From: Bacillota bacterium
Lineage (GTDB): Bacteria; Bacillota; Clostridia; Christensenellales; Aristaeellaceae
Length of the DNA: 64,000 bases
Direction of reading: 5' to 3'
NCBI GenBank assembly: GCA_023421395.1
Contig: JAEZTL010000031.1
Location: 1 to 64,000, forward strand
The position numbers and the translations under genes were made by a program. Shown here in pieces: positions 15,615-24,349 of the stretch. The notes beneath the pieces are model-generated. The model did no database searches. It was not told the DNA's origin and saw only the letters and a list, made by a program, of their open reading frames with translations. The number at the start of each line of letters is the position of its first letter. Position 1 is the stretch's first letter.

Positions 15615-15858
15615 ACGGCTCCATCGGTCCGTTTGGCCAGGAATCCGAATCGTCGTAGATGCCGCTCACATCCATCATCGCCGACCGCTCGGCTTCGTTG
15701 GCCTTTGCCGCCAGGTCCTCCGGGGAGGAAATGGCGGCGCTTTCGATGCGCGCCTTGACCGACGGGTGCAGCGATTCGAAGTACTCGTAGGCTTCTGGGT
15801 TTGCTTCCAGCAGCGCCTTCAGACCGCCGCCCGCTTCCTCGGGAATCTTGATGCACAT
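15613..15858 (-). CDS. Small acidic hypothetical protein
   Basis: An 81-residue soluble protein. The frame is open to 15960, but the ATG at 15858 (MCIKIPEEAGGG) is preferred because the upstream extension is basic and low-complexity and AAGGGC precedes this start. The product is acidic and helical (EAYEYFESLHPSVKARIES, then SSPEDLAAKANEAERS). I do not recognise a family. The gene is convergent with the pirin gene and shares its terminator. Confidence 0.55.
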   Translation of the reverse strand: MCIKIPEEAGGGLKALLEANPEAYEYFESLHPSVKARIESAAISSPEDLAAKANEAERSAMMDVSGIYDDSDSWPNGPMEP

Positions 15859-16262
15859 CACCGCCCTTCGGCCGCAGTATGGATGAAATGAACGTTTCTT
15901 ATGCAAAAGAGCGAAGGCGCGGCCGCGGGAACGGCGGACAACGCACAGCCGAAGCGGCATGGAATTTCCGTCACGGCCCCGGTGGGCCGGGGAAATTCGC
16001 CCCGCTCAGGCCTGGTTCCGCCTGTGCTTTGACGGGTCGTCCTTCGACGGGTGGGGTGCGCCCGCTCTTTCGGCACGGAATGGATTTCACGCGGCCGCGG
16101 GACGTTTTCACGAAAACGGGTGCCGTGCCGTTTTTGTACAGAACGCCAAGGTGCTTATTTTTGTGTTTAGAATTGCTTTTTCATTGGTTCGAGGGTTGAA
16201 AGATCGTTGGTTTTGCATTATAATTCGTGTATCGATTCATTTTTTACCATAAGGGGCGGCAT
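15859..16262. other. 404-bp intergenic region
   Basis: No credible gene. It holds a GC-rich stem GAATTTCC...GGAAATTC (15962-15998) with an inner GGCC pairing, a short hairpin CGTTTTC-AC-GAAAACG (16103-16118), and the promoter of the LIV operon (16196-16224). An untranslated RNA cannot be excluded. Confidence 0.4.
16196..16224 (+). promoter_or_regulatory. SigA-type promoter of the LIV operon
   Basis: TTGAAA (16196-16201), 17-bp spacer, TATAAT (16219-16224). The first start codon is at 16263, giving a very short leader. Confidence 0.8.
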
Positions 16263-17036
16263 ATGAGCGCATTTTTGGAGGCCTCCGGGATCACGATGCG
16301 GTTCAAGGGGCTGACGGCCGTGGATCGCTTCTCGGCGACGCTTGAGCGGGGCCGGATCTATGGCCTGATCGGCACCAACGGCGCGGGCAAGACGACGCTC
16401 ATCAACATCCTCTCCGGCCAGCTGAAGCCCACCGACGGCGCGGCGCATCTGGAGGGGCGGGAGATCACCGGCGTCCGGCCGGATTTGGTCGCCCGCATGG
16501 GCGTGGGCCGCACCTACCAGAACCTGCGCCTCTTCGGCAAGATGAGCTGCCTTGAAAACGTGATGATCGGCGCCCAGCTCAACAAGGGTTACAACCTGGC
16601 GCAGGCGCTTTTAAGCCTTCCGGTTTATTGGAAGCGGGAAAAGGCGCTCCGCGCGATGGCGCTTGAGATGCTCGAGGCCGTTGGCATCGGGGATGCGGCG
16701 GACAAGGAGGCGGCCTCGCTGCCTTACGGCGACCAGCGGCTGCTTGAGATCGCGCGGACCCTTGCGATGAAGCCCAAGCTCCTGCTGCTGGACGAGCCTG
16801 CCGCCGGCATGAATCCCCGCGAGAGCGCGGATCTGGTGGAGACCATCCGGCGCGTTCAGAAGGATTTCGGCCTCACGATTCTCCTCATCGAACACGATAT
16901 GAAGGTCGTAATGGAGCTGTGCGAATACATCTACGTGATGGCCTTTGGAGAAACCATCTTCCACGGCCTGCCGCGGGAGGTCAGCGAACACCCGAAGGTG
17001 ATCGAGGCGTATCTGGGGAGGGCGTGCCGTGCTTGA
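16263..17036 (+). CDS. livG: LIV-type ABC transporter ATPase LivG
   Basis: A 257-residue ATPase of the branched-chain/amide uptake family. Walker A is GTNGAGKTT; the signature is the degenerate LPYGDQRLLEIAR typical of LivG; Walker B is LLLLDEPAAGMNP; the H-loop is LIEHDM. The VGRTYQNLRLFGKMSCLENV segment and the C-terminal AYLGRA are LivG hallmarks. The upstream ATG at 16227 would add a hydrophobic-basic dozen residues; 16263 follows AGGGGCGG and gives the family start. First gene of livGFHMK; overlaps livF by 8 bp. Confidence 0.92.
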   Translation: MSAFLEASGITMRFKGLTAVDRFSATLERGRIYGLIGTNGAGKTTLINILSGQLKPTDGAAHLEGREITGVRPDLVARMGVGRTYQNLRLFGKMSCLENVMIGAQLNKGYNLAQALLSLPVYWKREKALRAMALEMLEAVGIGDAADKEAASLPYGDQRLLEIARTLAMKPKLLLLDEPAAGMNPRESADLVETIRRVQKDFGLTILLIEHDMKVVMELCEYIYVMAFGETIFHGLPREVSEHPKVIEAYLGRACRA

Positions 17037-17733
17037 ACTGAGGGAATTGAGCGTGTCCTACGGCAGCATTCGCGCGGTGCGCGACGCATCGCTGACCGTG
17101 AAGGATGGCGAGATCGTGGCATTGATCGGCGCCAACGGCGCGGGCAAGAGCACCATCCTGCAGGCGATTTCCGGACTTCTGAAACCTCAAAGCGGCGACA
17201 TCCTGCTGGACGGCGCGTCCATCGCGGGCGTCAGCGCGGAGCGCATCGTAGAAAAGGGCGTCATCCAAGTGCCCGAGGGACGGCAGATATTCTCCGGCAT
17301 GACGGTTTTGGAGAACCTGCGGCTGGGCGCGTACCTGGTCCACGACAAGGCGGAACTGGAAAAACGCATGGAGGCGGCGCTTGCTTTGTTTCCGGTGATC
17401 GCCCAGCGGCGGCGGCAACTGGCGGGGACGCTGTCCGGCGGCGAGCAGCAGATGCTGGCCATTGGCCGCGGTCTGATGGCGAATCCCAGGGTACTGCTGC
17501 TGGACGAGCCTTCGCTGGGGCTATCGCCGCTGCTCACACAGCAAGTGTTCGACGTGCTGGGCAGCCTCCGTGAAAAGGGCATCACGATGCTCCTGGTGGA
17601 GCAGAACGCCTGCGAGGCGCTGGAGATCTCCGACCGCGCCTATGTGCTGGAAACCGGCACGGTGGCGATGTCAGGCGCAAGCCGTTTTCTAAAGGACGAT
17701 CCGCACGTCAAGACGGCGTATCTGGGGAGGTGA
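17029..17733 (+). CDS. livF: LIV-type ABC transporter ATPase LivF
   Basis: A 234-residue ATPase. Walker A GANGAGKST, signature LSGGEQQMLAIGRGLM, Walker B LLLDEPSLGLSP, H-loop LLVEQN. The IQVPEGRQIFSGMTVLENL segment is diagnostic for LivF. The start codon is GTG inside the end of livG, so the two ATPases are translationally coupled and probably form the heterodimer of the transporter. Confidence 0.93.
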   Translation: MLELRELSVSYGSIRAVRDASLTVKDGEIVALIGANGAGKSTILQAISGLLKPQSGDILLDGASIAGVSAERIVEKGVIQVPEGRQIFSGMTVLENLRLGAYLVHDKAELEKRMEAALALFPVIAQRRRQLAGTLSGGEQQMLAIGRGLMANPRVLLLDEPSLGLSPLLTQQVFDVLGSLREKGITMLLVEQNACEALEISDRAYVLETGTVAMSGASRFLKDDPHVKTAYLGR

Positions 17734-17737
17734 GGGC

Positions 17738-18634
17738 ATGGATCCATCCTATGTGCTGGTTCAGGTGGTCAACGGACTGAAGCTGGGCAGCGTCTATGCC
17801 ATCGTCGCCACGGGTTACTCCATCGTCTACAGCATTCTGCGGCTTATCAACTTTGCCCACGGCGACATCATGTGCGTGGGCGTGTACGCCGCCTACATGA
17901 TGCTCACGGTGATGATGGCGCCGCTGCCGGTGGCCATCGCGATCGCGATCGTTACATCGGTGGTGCTGGGCGTGGTGGTGGAGCGCATCGCCTATCGGCC
18001 GCTGCGCACCGGCAGCGAGGAAACTGTCATGATGACCTCCATCGCCGTATCGATGTTCATTCAAAACCTGATGACCATGCTCTTTTCGGCGCAGAGCCGC
18101 GCCTTCAAGCTGCCGGAGGGTCTCGTGCAGCTGCACCGGATCGGCGGCGTCACGCTGTCCACGATGAACATCATCACCTTCATCCTCACGGCGGTGCTGT
18201 TGGTGGGCCTCAATGTGGTCATCCGGCGCACCCGGATCGGCATGGCGATGCGCGCCTGCACTGACAACCAGAAGGCCGCGCGGCTCATGGGAATCAACGT
18301 CAACACGGTGGTTACCTTTTCCTTCGCGGTGGGATCGGGGCTCGCCGCGGTGGCGGGCATCATGCTGGCGGGCGAGTACAAGACCATCGACCCCCTGATG
18401 GGCTTCGTGCCCGGCGTCAAGGCCTTTGTGGCGGCGGTGCTGGGCGGCATCGGCAGCCTCTCCGGCGCGGTGCTCGGCGGCTTTATCATGGGCGTGGCGG
18501 AGATGCTTTTCGCCGGGCTGCTGCCCAAAGAAATCGCGGTCTATCGCGACGCGCTGGTGTTCGTGATCCTGATTCTGGTGTTGCTGGTCCGGCCCAACGG
18601 CCTGATGGGCGCCCGCAGCGGGAGGAGGAGCTAG
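17738..18634 (+). CDS. livH: LIV-type ABC transporter permease LivH
   Basis: A 298-residue permease with about eight membrane segments. LivH features are GLKLGSVYAIVATGYSIVYSILRLINFAHGD near the N-terminus (quoted in parts: GYSIVYSI, LINFAHGD) and ACTDNQKAARLMGINVNTV in the cytoplasmic coupling loop. It begins 4 bp after livF, with the GGAGGTGAGGG ribosome binding site overlapping the end of that gene. Confidence 0.92.
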   Translation: MDPSYVLVQVVNGLKLGSVYAIVATGYSIVYSILRLINFAHGDIMCVGVYAAYMMLTVMMAPLPVAIAIAIVTSVVLGVVVERIAYRPLRTGSEETVMMTSIAVSMFIQNLMTMLFSAQSRAFKLPEGLVQLHRIGGVTLSTMNIITFILTAVLLVGLNVVIRRTRIGMAMRACTDNQKAARLMGINVNTVVTFSFAVGSGLAAVAGIMLAGEYKTIDPLMGFVPGVKAFVAAVLGGIGSLSGAVLGGFIMGVAEMLFAGLLPKEIAVYRDALVFVILILVLLVRPNGLMGARSGRRS

Positions 18635-18635
18635 C

Positions 18636-19730
18636 ATGATCGCGCGCAACAAGGCGTTTCGGTTCTGGGCGTTCATCGCGCTGCCCCTCTTCGTGATCGT
18701 GCTGGCGGACCGGACGCTGCCGGGCTACTATGTGCGGCTGGTGAAGCTGGTGGGCATCAACATCATTCTGGCGTCCAGTCTCAGCCTTTGCAACGGCTTT
18801 ACCGGCATCTTCTCCATGGGCCACGCGGGCTTTATGGCCATCGGCGCCTACGCCTCCGCGCTGCTCACAATCCCGGTGGCCAAGAAGGCGATTCTTCTCA
18901 AAAACCTGCCGGACGCCATCGGCCAGGTGGCAATGCCGCTGATCCCGGCACTCATTGTTGGCGGGGTTCTCGCGGCCTTCGTGGCGCTTTTGATCGGCTT
19001 CCCGGTGCTCAGGTTCAAGGGTCATTACCTGTCGGTGGCGACGCTCGGTCTGATCGTCATCATTCGCTCGCTGCTGCAGAATAACCCTGACTACACCAAC
19101 GGCGCGAAGGGCCTTTCGGGCATCGCCGGTCTTTCGGATACCTTTACCATCTACGCGGTTATGGTGGCGATGATGTTCATCCTCCATCGCATCTTACGAT
19201 CCGCCTATGGGCGCAGCATGGTCGCCATCCGGGATGACATCGTGGCGGCGGAGTCGCTGGGCGTGGGTCTGGCGCGGCACAGGCTCCTGGCCTTCTGCGT
19301 CAGCGCGTTCATGGCGGCGGTGGCGGGTGGTCTGTGGGCCCACGTTCAGAAGGTGATTTCCCCGTCCTTCTTTTACTACGACAGGACGTTCGACATCGTG
19401 GAGACGTCGATCATCGGCGGCATGTACTCGCTCAGCGGTTCCGTGGTGGGCGCGATCATCATGACCATCGTGCCGGAGTTCTTATCTGGGCTGGAAACCA
19501 GCGTGACCTTCTTCGGCCACCCGATCTACGGCGCGGCGCAATTGATCCTGTCAGCGCTGATGATTGTGATCATCATCTTCCGGCGCCAGGGCATCGTGGG
19601 TTACAGCGACATGATCGTCGGTTCCTGGTTCGACGGCTCGGTGTACCGGGGGGCGGTCGATCCCGCGGAGTACCGCGCGCTGGGCCGAGCCGTCGCCGGG
19701 AAGTTCCGCGGAAAGGCTCATTCAACATAA
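18636..19730 (+). CDS. livM: LIV-type ABC transporter permease LivM
   Basis: A 364-residue permease with about nine to ten membrane segments. LivM features are NIILASSLSLCNGFTGIFSMGHAGFM (seen as SLCNGFTGIFS and GHAGFMAIGAYAS) and RDDIVAAESLGVGLARHRLLAF. A cytoplasmic tail of about 50 residues follows the last segment. It starts one base after the livH stop. A hairpin begins at its stop codon. Confidence 0.92.
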   Translation: MIARNKAFRFWAFIALPLFVIVLADRTLPGYYVRLVKLVGINIILASSLSLCNGFTGIFSMGHAGFMAIGAYASALLTIPVAKKAILLKNLPDAIGQVAMPLIPALIVGGVLAAFVALLIGFPVLRFKGHYLSVATLGLIVIIRSLLQNNPDYTNGAKGLSGIAGLSDTFTIYAVMVAMMFILHRILRSAYGRSMVAIRDDIVAAESLGVGLARHRLLAFCVSAFMAAVAGGLWAHVQKVISPSFFYYDRTFDIVETSIIGGMYSLSGSVVGAIIMTIVPEFLSGLETSVTFFGHPIYGAAQLILSALMIVIIIFRRQGIVGYSDMIVGSWFDGSVYRGAVDPAEYRALGRAVAGKFRGKAHST

Positions 19731-19750
19731 CCGCGGCCAACCGCGTTATG
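19726..19750 (+). other. Hairpin between livM and the binding-protein gene
   Basis: CATAACCGCG / CGCGTTATG with one bulged C, starting at the livM stop codon and 25 bp ahead of the next start. There is no T-tract. Such hairpins can protect or separate the binding-protein message, which must be made in excess. Confidence 0.5.
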
Positions 19751-19774
19751 GAATAATGTATAGGGGGTATTCCA

Positions 19775-20923
19775 ATGAGGATGAAGAGGCTACTGTCCCT
19801 GATGCTCGCGCTGGCGCTGATCGCGGCGCTCACCGGCACCGCGCTGGCAGACACCATCAAAATCGGCGCGATCTACAACCTGACCGGCGGCCAGGCTTCG
19901 CTGGACCAGCCGTCCCTCAACGGCTTCCAAATGGCGGCCGATGAGATCAACGCCGCCGGCGGCATTGGCGGCGCGACCGTGGAAGTCGTCGCCATCGACG
20001 GCAAGACCGAGCAGGACGCGGTGTCCAACGCCGTCACCAAGATGGTGGACGTGGACAAGGTCGTCGCGGTGGCGGGCCTTTCCGACTCCAACTACGCGAT
20101 CGCCGCGGGCATGATCGCGCAGGAAGCGGGCATCCCCTTCGTGACCTCCGGCGCGACGCTGCCCGCGCTGCCGGATCTGGTGGGCGACATGGCGTTCCTG
20201 GCGCCCTTCGGCGACAACGTGCAGGCTTACGCCTGCGCCGAGTACCTCTTTAATGATCTGGGCTTCACCAAGTGCTATCTGCTGACTGACAACTCCATGG
20301 AGTTCACCACCACGCTGTCTTCCTTCTTCAAGGAAAAGTTCGAAGCGCTGGGCGGCACCATCGTGCTGGAAGACATCTACATGAACAAGGACCCGGACTT
20401 CTCCGCGCAGATCGACCGCTTCCTCGCCGACGGCAAGGAAGCCCAGGCGATCTTCGTGGCGGGCGTGCCGGACGATGCGGGCGTCATCGTCAAGCAGTTC
20501 CGTGACAAGGGCGCCGAGCAGCCCGTCATCTCCGGAGACGGCTTTGACACGCCGCTTCTGATGGAAGTCGCGGGCGCCGCGGCCGAGGGCGTGCTGGTGG
20601 CCACCCACGCGTCGCTGAAGAATCAGAGCGAAAAGGTTCAGAACTTCGTCAAGGCCTATACCGAGAAGTACGGCAACGCGCCGGAGAACGCCTTCGCCGC
20701 GCTGGGCTACGATACGATGTACCTGCTGGCCGACGCCATCACGCGCGCCGGTTCCACCGACGGTGTGGCCATCGCCAAGGCCATCGGCGAAACCTCCGGC
20801 CTGGTGGGCGTCACCGGCACCATCACCTACAAGGATGGCAGCCACGTGCCAATGAAGTCCGTAACCATAAACACCGTCAAGGACGGCCAGTTCGAGTTCG
20901 TGAAGGAAGTCACGCCTTCGTAA
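19775..20923 (+). CDS. LIV-type ABC transporter substrate-binding protein
   Basis: A 382-residue exported protein with a signal peptide (MRMKRLLSLMLALALIAALTG in part, cleaved near ALADT). The mature protein is a Peripla_BP_6 type I binding protein: IGAIYNLTGGQASLDQP, NGFQMAADEINAAGG, GPITSG-like IPFVTSGATLPALP and EKYGNAPENAFAALGYD. Family ligands include branched-chain amino acids, amides, urea and aromatic acids. The nearby creatininase hints at an amide-bearing ligand. There is no lipobox cysteine. Last gene of the transporter, with a UUCG-capped terminator 35 bp later. Confidence 0.9.
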   Translation: MRMKRLLSLMLALALIAALTGTALADTIKIGAIYNLTGGQASLDQPSLNGFQMAADEINAAGGIGGATVEVVAIDGKTEQDAVSNAVTKMVDVDKVVAVAGLSDSNYAIAAGMIAQEAGIPFVTSGATLPALPDLVGDMAFLAPFGDNVQAYACAEYLFNDLGFTKCYLLTDNSMEFTTTLSSFFKEKFEALGGTIVLEDIYMNKDPDFSAQIDRFLADGKEAQAIFVAGVPDDAGVIVKQFRDKGAEQPVISGDGFDTPLLMEVAGAAAEGVLVATHASLKNQSEKVQNFVKAYTEKYGNAPENAFAALGYDTMYLLADAITRAGSTDGVAIAKAIGETSGLVGVTGTITYKDGSHVPMKSVTINTVKDGQFEFVKEVTPS

Positions 20924-20957
20924 GCGGTAAGGAGCCGTTCCTACTGCTTCACCTTTC

Positions 20958-20985
20958 TTCAGAGAGGGCTTCGGCCCTCTCTGAA
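20958..20985 (+). terminator. UUCG-capped hairpin behind the LIV operon
   Basis: Perfect 12-bp arms TTCAGAGAGGGC / GCCCTCTCTGAA closed by TTCG. The T-run (CTTTTTT) is displaced by about 13 bases, so termination may be partial and the creatininase gene may receive read-through. A weak promoter (TTGCTT, 17 bp, TACCAT at 21020-21025) also precedes that gene. Confidence 0.65.
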
Positions 20986-21058
20986 TTCGCAGGGGCTTGC
21001 TTTTTTCGCCGTAAAGCGATACCATAAAGTAGCAAGTTCACATTCGGGAGGGACAGTT

Positions 21059-21823
21059 ATGCACGAGGCACTGAAGATCACCGCTCACCAGTTTAAGGCG
21101 GGCAAGTACGACAAGGCCATTCTGGCGCTGGGATCCTGCGAAGCCCACGGACAGCACCTGCCGCTGGGCACCGATACCCACGTCAGCTACATGCTCTCCT
21201 GCAAGGTGGCCGAGCATGTTCCCGGCCTTCTGGTACTGCCGCCGGTTTCCGTCGGCGTCAGCGAGCACTACGCGGCGTTTCCCTTCACCCTTTACCTGAA
21301 GTATGACACGATGATCGCCGTCATCAAGGACATTCTGCGCACCACCATTCAAAACGGCATCCGGAAGATCTTCATCATGAATGGGCACGACGGCAACATC
21401 GCCGCCATCGAGGTCGCGGCCCGTGAGATCAAGATGGAGTGCCCCGACGCTCGCATCGTTGCGCTGAACGATTGGTGGGTGGCCGCAGGCAAGCTGCTGC
21501 CGCCGGATACCTTCGAGGTATGGAACGGGCTGGGGCACGCGGGGGAGGGGGAAACCTCCATCGCGCTGCAATTGTTTGAGGAATGGTGCGAGATGGACAA
21601 GGCGGCCGGCGTCGTGCCAAACCATCTGCCTCCCTTCATGGACGTCAAGTGGGACTTCGCGGAGCTCACGGATACAGCCGCCACCGGCGATCCCACCAAG
21701 GGCACGAAGACCAAAGGCGAGAAGATGGAAAAGGTGCTGATGGATCTGCTGATCGGCACAATCCGGGCGCTGGATGCAAGGGACTGGGATTATGCATCCA
21801 CCGTTTCGTTCAAGAAGCTGTAA
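21059..21823 (+). CDS. Creatininase-family amidohydrolase
   Basis: A 254-residue metalloenzyme. Metal ligands are visible in GSCEAHGQHLPLGTDTH (E and H), MNGHDGNIAAIE, and GHAGEGETSIAL (E). Family members hydrolyse cyclic or linear amides (creatinine, 2-amino-5-formylamino compounds, mycofactocin peptide, inosose derivatives); the substrate here cannot be fixed by sequence. It follows the LIV transporter on the same strand and has its own terminator. The start follows CGGGAGGGACAG. The genetic link suggests it hydrolyses the imported compound. Confidence 0.88.
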   Translation: MHEALKITAHQFKAGKYDKAILALGSCEAHGQHLPLGTDTHVSYMLSCKVAEHVPGLLVLPPVSVGVSEHYAAFPFTLYLKYDTMIAVIKDILRTTIQNGIRKIFIMNGHDGNIAAIEVAAREIKMECPDARIVALNDWWVAAGKLLPPDTFEVWNGLGHAGEGETSIALQLFEEWCEMDKAAGVVPNHLPPFMDVKWDFAELTDTAATGDPTKGTKTKGEKMEKVLMDLLIGTIRALDARDWDYASTVSFKKL

Positions 21824-21858
21824 AAAGTGCGCCCGGCGTCTTCGCTGGGCGCATTTTT
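21822..21858 (+). terminator. Intrinsic terminator
   Basis: AAAAAGTGCGCCCGGCG / CGCTGGGCGCATTTTT around TCTT, beginning at the creatininase stop codon. Confidence 0.9.
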
Positions 21859-21940
21859 ATACCCAAAGCGGGAGGCTTCTCCTGCGGAGCGGTTGATATT
21901 GACGCCGTAGCGCGTCAAATACTGGTCAAGGGGGAGATAC

Positions 21941-22942
21941 ATGCGGCTTCGGATCATCGGCGGCGTATCTCGGGACACGGGCGTGTCCACCCGGATGCTC
22001 CGGGATTACGAGCAAGTCGGACTGATCCGCAGCCTTCGAAGAGAAGGTTCTGCCTACCGCGTCCACGGTGCGGAAGATATCCGCCGCCTGGGCCGAATTT
22101 TTGGTGCTTTGATGATTTTGGCGCTGTTGAAGTGCCACATGCCGATCCGACAAATCGAGTGTACCTGCGGCATCAGGATGTGGCCGCCGTATCGGTGTGC
22201 TCCGGCACTGGGTCAACGCGGAGATCGAAGCGCCCAGCATGATCCGCGCGGCGCTCCGGCGTCTGATGAAGCTGATCCGCCGCAGCCGGACGTGCGCCTG
22301 AGTTCGAAGCCCTCGAAGGATTTCGCCGTTGCGGGGAGGATCGCGGTGCTTTCACCGCCCGATCAAACGCTGAAAGGGGAACCTGACATGGGCCCAGATC
22401 AACCCGGCAGACCGAAAGCGTACAGCCCTCGCGGGCGTTCGCATCGTCAATGTGACGCCGGCCCGGGCCGCGGCGTCCCACTTTCATGGGGAGGACAGGG
22501 AGGCGCGCACCGCGGAGGTCGTTACCGCTTTAAGCTGGAAAGCGGGCTGCTTCGTGCGAAGGCCGACATCAGGCGCTTTGGCTTAACAAACCCGCGCAGC
22601 CTGCGGCATATTTTGTTTCTTCGCTGGCATACGAGATGTGAGTGGCCGTTCCCATGTGTTCTCTGGTACCGGAACCACTGATGGAGAAGTGCCATTTGGG
22701 CGGTGTGTACGCGGACCGCGCCATCGAATTCGGCGCTTTGGACCATTGAGGCGGCTCAATGCGCGGGGGACGGAAAGCGGGCGGTATGTTCAGGACTCCG
22801 CCTCGCCGCGGTGTGAGGGCGCCGTCGGGAGGCGGACTCGTGCCTTGAGGAATAACTGAACGACGTCCACAATGCGAGATACCGGCCTTGATATTGTGCG
22901 TACACAGCCATCCTGTTGCGCCTCATCCAAGGAAAAGAATAA
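21941..22942 (+). pseudogene. Decayed MerR-family regulator with GyrI-like effector domain
   Basis: The N-terminal helix-turn-helix reads cleanly (GVSRDTGVSTRMLRDYEQVGL, in part) from 21941, then homology continues in other frames: VYLRHQDVAAVSV and VLRHWVNAEIEA near 22150-22230, MIRAALRRLMKLI near 22240, VRIVNVTPARAAASHFHGED near 22435-22500, then VAVPMCSLVPEPLMEK and GVYADRAIEFGALDH (22640-22748) after an in-frame stop, SGRYVQDSASPRCEGAVG (22770-22830), and finally CLEE-stop-LNDVHNAR and LLRLIQGKE ending at 22942. At least five frame changes and three stops separate these pieces. Intact relatives are about 280-residue transcription activators that bind drugs or other ligands through a GyrI-like domain. 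The gene cannot make a working protein. The adjacent DUF3788 gene is intact. Confidence 0.85.
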
Positions 22943-22959
22943 AGAGAGGGGGATGCCCC

Positions 22960-23388
22960 ATGCTCTGGCATGAACTGTACCCGGGGGAGATTCTGCCTGA
23001 AATGGACGCCATCGCGGAGTACATGGGCGGCGCAAAGCCGCTCTGGTTGTCATTTTGCGATCATGTGGAGCGAGAGTACGGCGTCAAGCCCAGGCTGACC
23101 TACAGCGTCTGCATCGGGAAGCCAGGCTGGAACATAAAATACCAGAAGAGCGGGAAGACGCTGGGTACCTTTTATCCGGAGGAAGGCTCCTTCAGTGTGC
23201 TGATCATTCTCAGCGATAAGCTGGCTCCGGCGATGGAGGCGGCGCTGCCTCGCCTCAGCCCGGAGACTGCGAAGTTGTACCGCGATGCCGGAGTGTACAT
23301 GAAGACGGGGGTGTGGATGATGATGCGGGTGGATAGCGAAACGGCGCTGCGGGATCTTGAAACAGTCCTCGCCGTCAAGATGGCCTGA
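22960..23388 (+). CDS. DUF3788 family protein
   Basis: A 142-residue soluble protein. The ATG at 22960 (MLWHELYPGEILP) is chosen over the upstream ATG at 22888 because it follows GAGAGGGGG and gives the usual family length; the upstream region belongs to the pseudogene. Family-like motifs are CIGKPGWNIKYQKSGKTLGTFYPEEG and LSPETAKLYRDA. The family has no established function; it is often found near regulators of the type that is decayed just upstream. It ends at a bidirectional terminator. Confidence 0.8.
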   Translation: MLWHELYPGEILPEMDAIAEYMGGAKPLWLSFCDHVEREYGVKPRLTYSVCIGKPGWNIKYQKSGKTLGTFYPEEGSFSVLIILSDKLAPAMEAALPRLSPETAKLYRDAGVYMKTGVWMMMRVDSETALRDLETVLAVKMA

Positions 23389-23414
23389 AAGTGAGCCGTA
23401 ACCTTGGGCTTATA

Positions 23415-23447
23415 AAAGGGCGGTTCGCGTGATGCGAACCGCCCTTT
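23415..23447. terminator. Bidirectional terminator
   Basis: Perfect 14-bp arms AAAGGGCGGTTCGC / GCGAACCGCCCTTT around GTGAT, between convergent genes. Confidence 0.85.
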
Positions 23448-23465
23448 GCGATTGCGGAAGACCCG

Positions 23466-24275
23466 TCAACCCAGGAATGCCAGCTTGACCTGGAAATTGT
23501 CGGAGGAGGAGAAGTAGTCCACGGTAATTTGCTGTCCGGCCTTCTTGTAGACGGCGCTGAAGGTCTGATCCTTGAGCGTCAGAGGCTCAGAGATGACCCA
23601 CTCTCCGGCGGCCAGCTTGCTCAGGTACTCCTGCGCATCGGTTGAAGACGCCCCCCGATAGGTCAGCACGCGGCTTCTGGCGCCGACGCCTTCCTCCACG
23701 GACACCAACGTGCCCGCCGCAGGAAGCGGAAAGGCGGCGTAGTCCGGATCATTCCAACTCTTGGCCGGCTCTCCGCACAGCGCCACCGCGGTGGTGGAAC
23801 CGCTGGCGATCAGGTGGATCTCCACGCCCTTATAAGAAAGAACCGTCAACGCCTTGCTGCGCACGAACACGCGGGCTCCATCGTCCGCCAGCTGGTCGGC
23901 GTACGCGTCAAACCCTGTGACGCTCATCGGCGGAATGCCGATCTCCGCGCGGTTGCCGTAGAGCAGGGTGTCGTAACCGGAAGCCTCGTACACGGGGATA
24001 TCCGGGAATTGCGCCGACGGCCAGGTGTCAAAGCTGGGTTCGGCGGACTCGGCCGGCACAGCGGTCGCTTCCGGTTCCGGCGCGGTGGCCTGCTCGGCCA
24101 CGCGGCTTTGGGTCAGCCAAATGGAACCCCACAACGCCAGCGCCACGACGATCACAGCGAAGCCGCTGACCAGCGAGTACTGCAGGACGTGGCGGCGCTT
24201 TTCCTCGGCCGCGTCGTTTTCCAGCGTGAAAACGTCCTCTTCCTCATAGGGCTCTTTGAAATCCTGATTCGCCAC
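23466..24275 (-). CDS. Single-pass membrane protein, unknown function
   Basis: A 269-residue bitopic protein. Residues 1-30 are acidic and cytoplasmic, one membrane segment spans about 33-54 (LVSGFAVIVVALALWGSIWL in part), a Pro/Glu/Ala-rich linker covers about 60-80, and the remaining 190 residues form an extracellular alpha/beta domain (GYDTLLYGNRAEIGIPPM; SYKGVEIHLIASG; YLSKLAAGEWVISEPL). I do not recognise the domain. It has its own strong promoter and is not in an operon. Confidence 0.75.
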   Translation of the reverse strand: MANQDFKEPYEEEDVFTLENDAAEEKRRHVLQYSLVSGFAVIVVALALWGSIWLTQSRVAEQATAPEPEATAVPAESAEPSFDTWPSAQFPDIPVYEASGYDTLLYGNRAEIGIPPMSVTGFDAYADQLADDGARVFVRSKALTVLSYKGVEIHLIASGSTTAVALCGEPAKSWNDPDYAAFPLPAAGTLVSVEEGVGARSRVLTYRGASSTDAQEYLSKLAAGEWVISEPLTLKDQTFSAVYKKAGQQITVDYFSSSDNFQVKLAFLG

Positions 24276-24320
24276 AGGCGCTCAGCTCCTTTGGTTGAAG
24301 TCCTCAAGGCATACAAATTC

Positions 24321-24349
24321 ATTATAGCACACGGTTATTGACGATGCAA
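24321..24349 (-). promoter_or_regulatory. SigA-type promoter of the bitopic membrane protein
   Basis: On the - strand: TTGCAT (24344-24349), 17-bp spacer, TATAAT (24321-24326), 45 bp ahead of the start codon at 24275. Confidence 0.75.

Noticed and set aside
22638..22859. Short + strand frame inside the MerR pseudogene as a separate gene
   Set aside because: Its parts align with the C-terminal region of MerR-GyrI proteins only when frames are switched.
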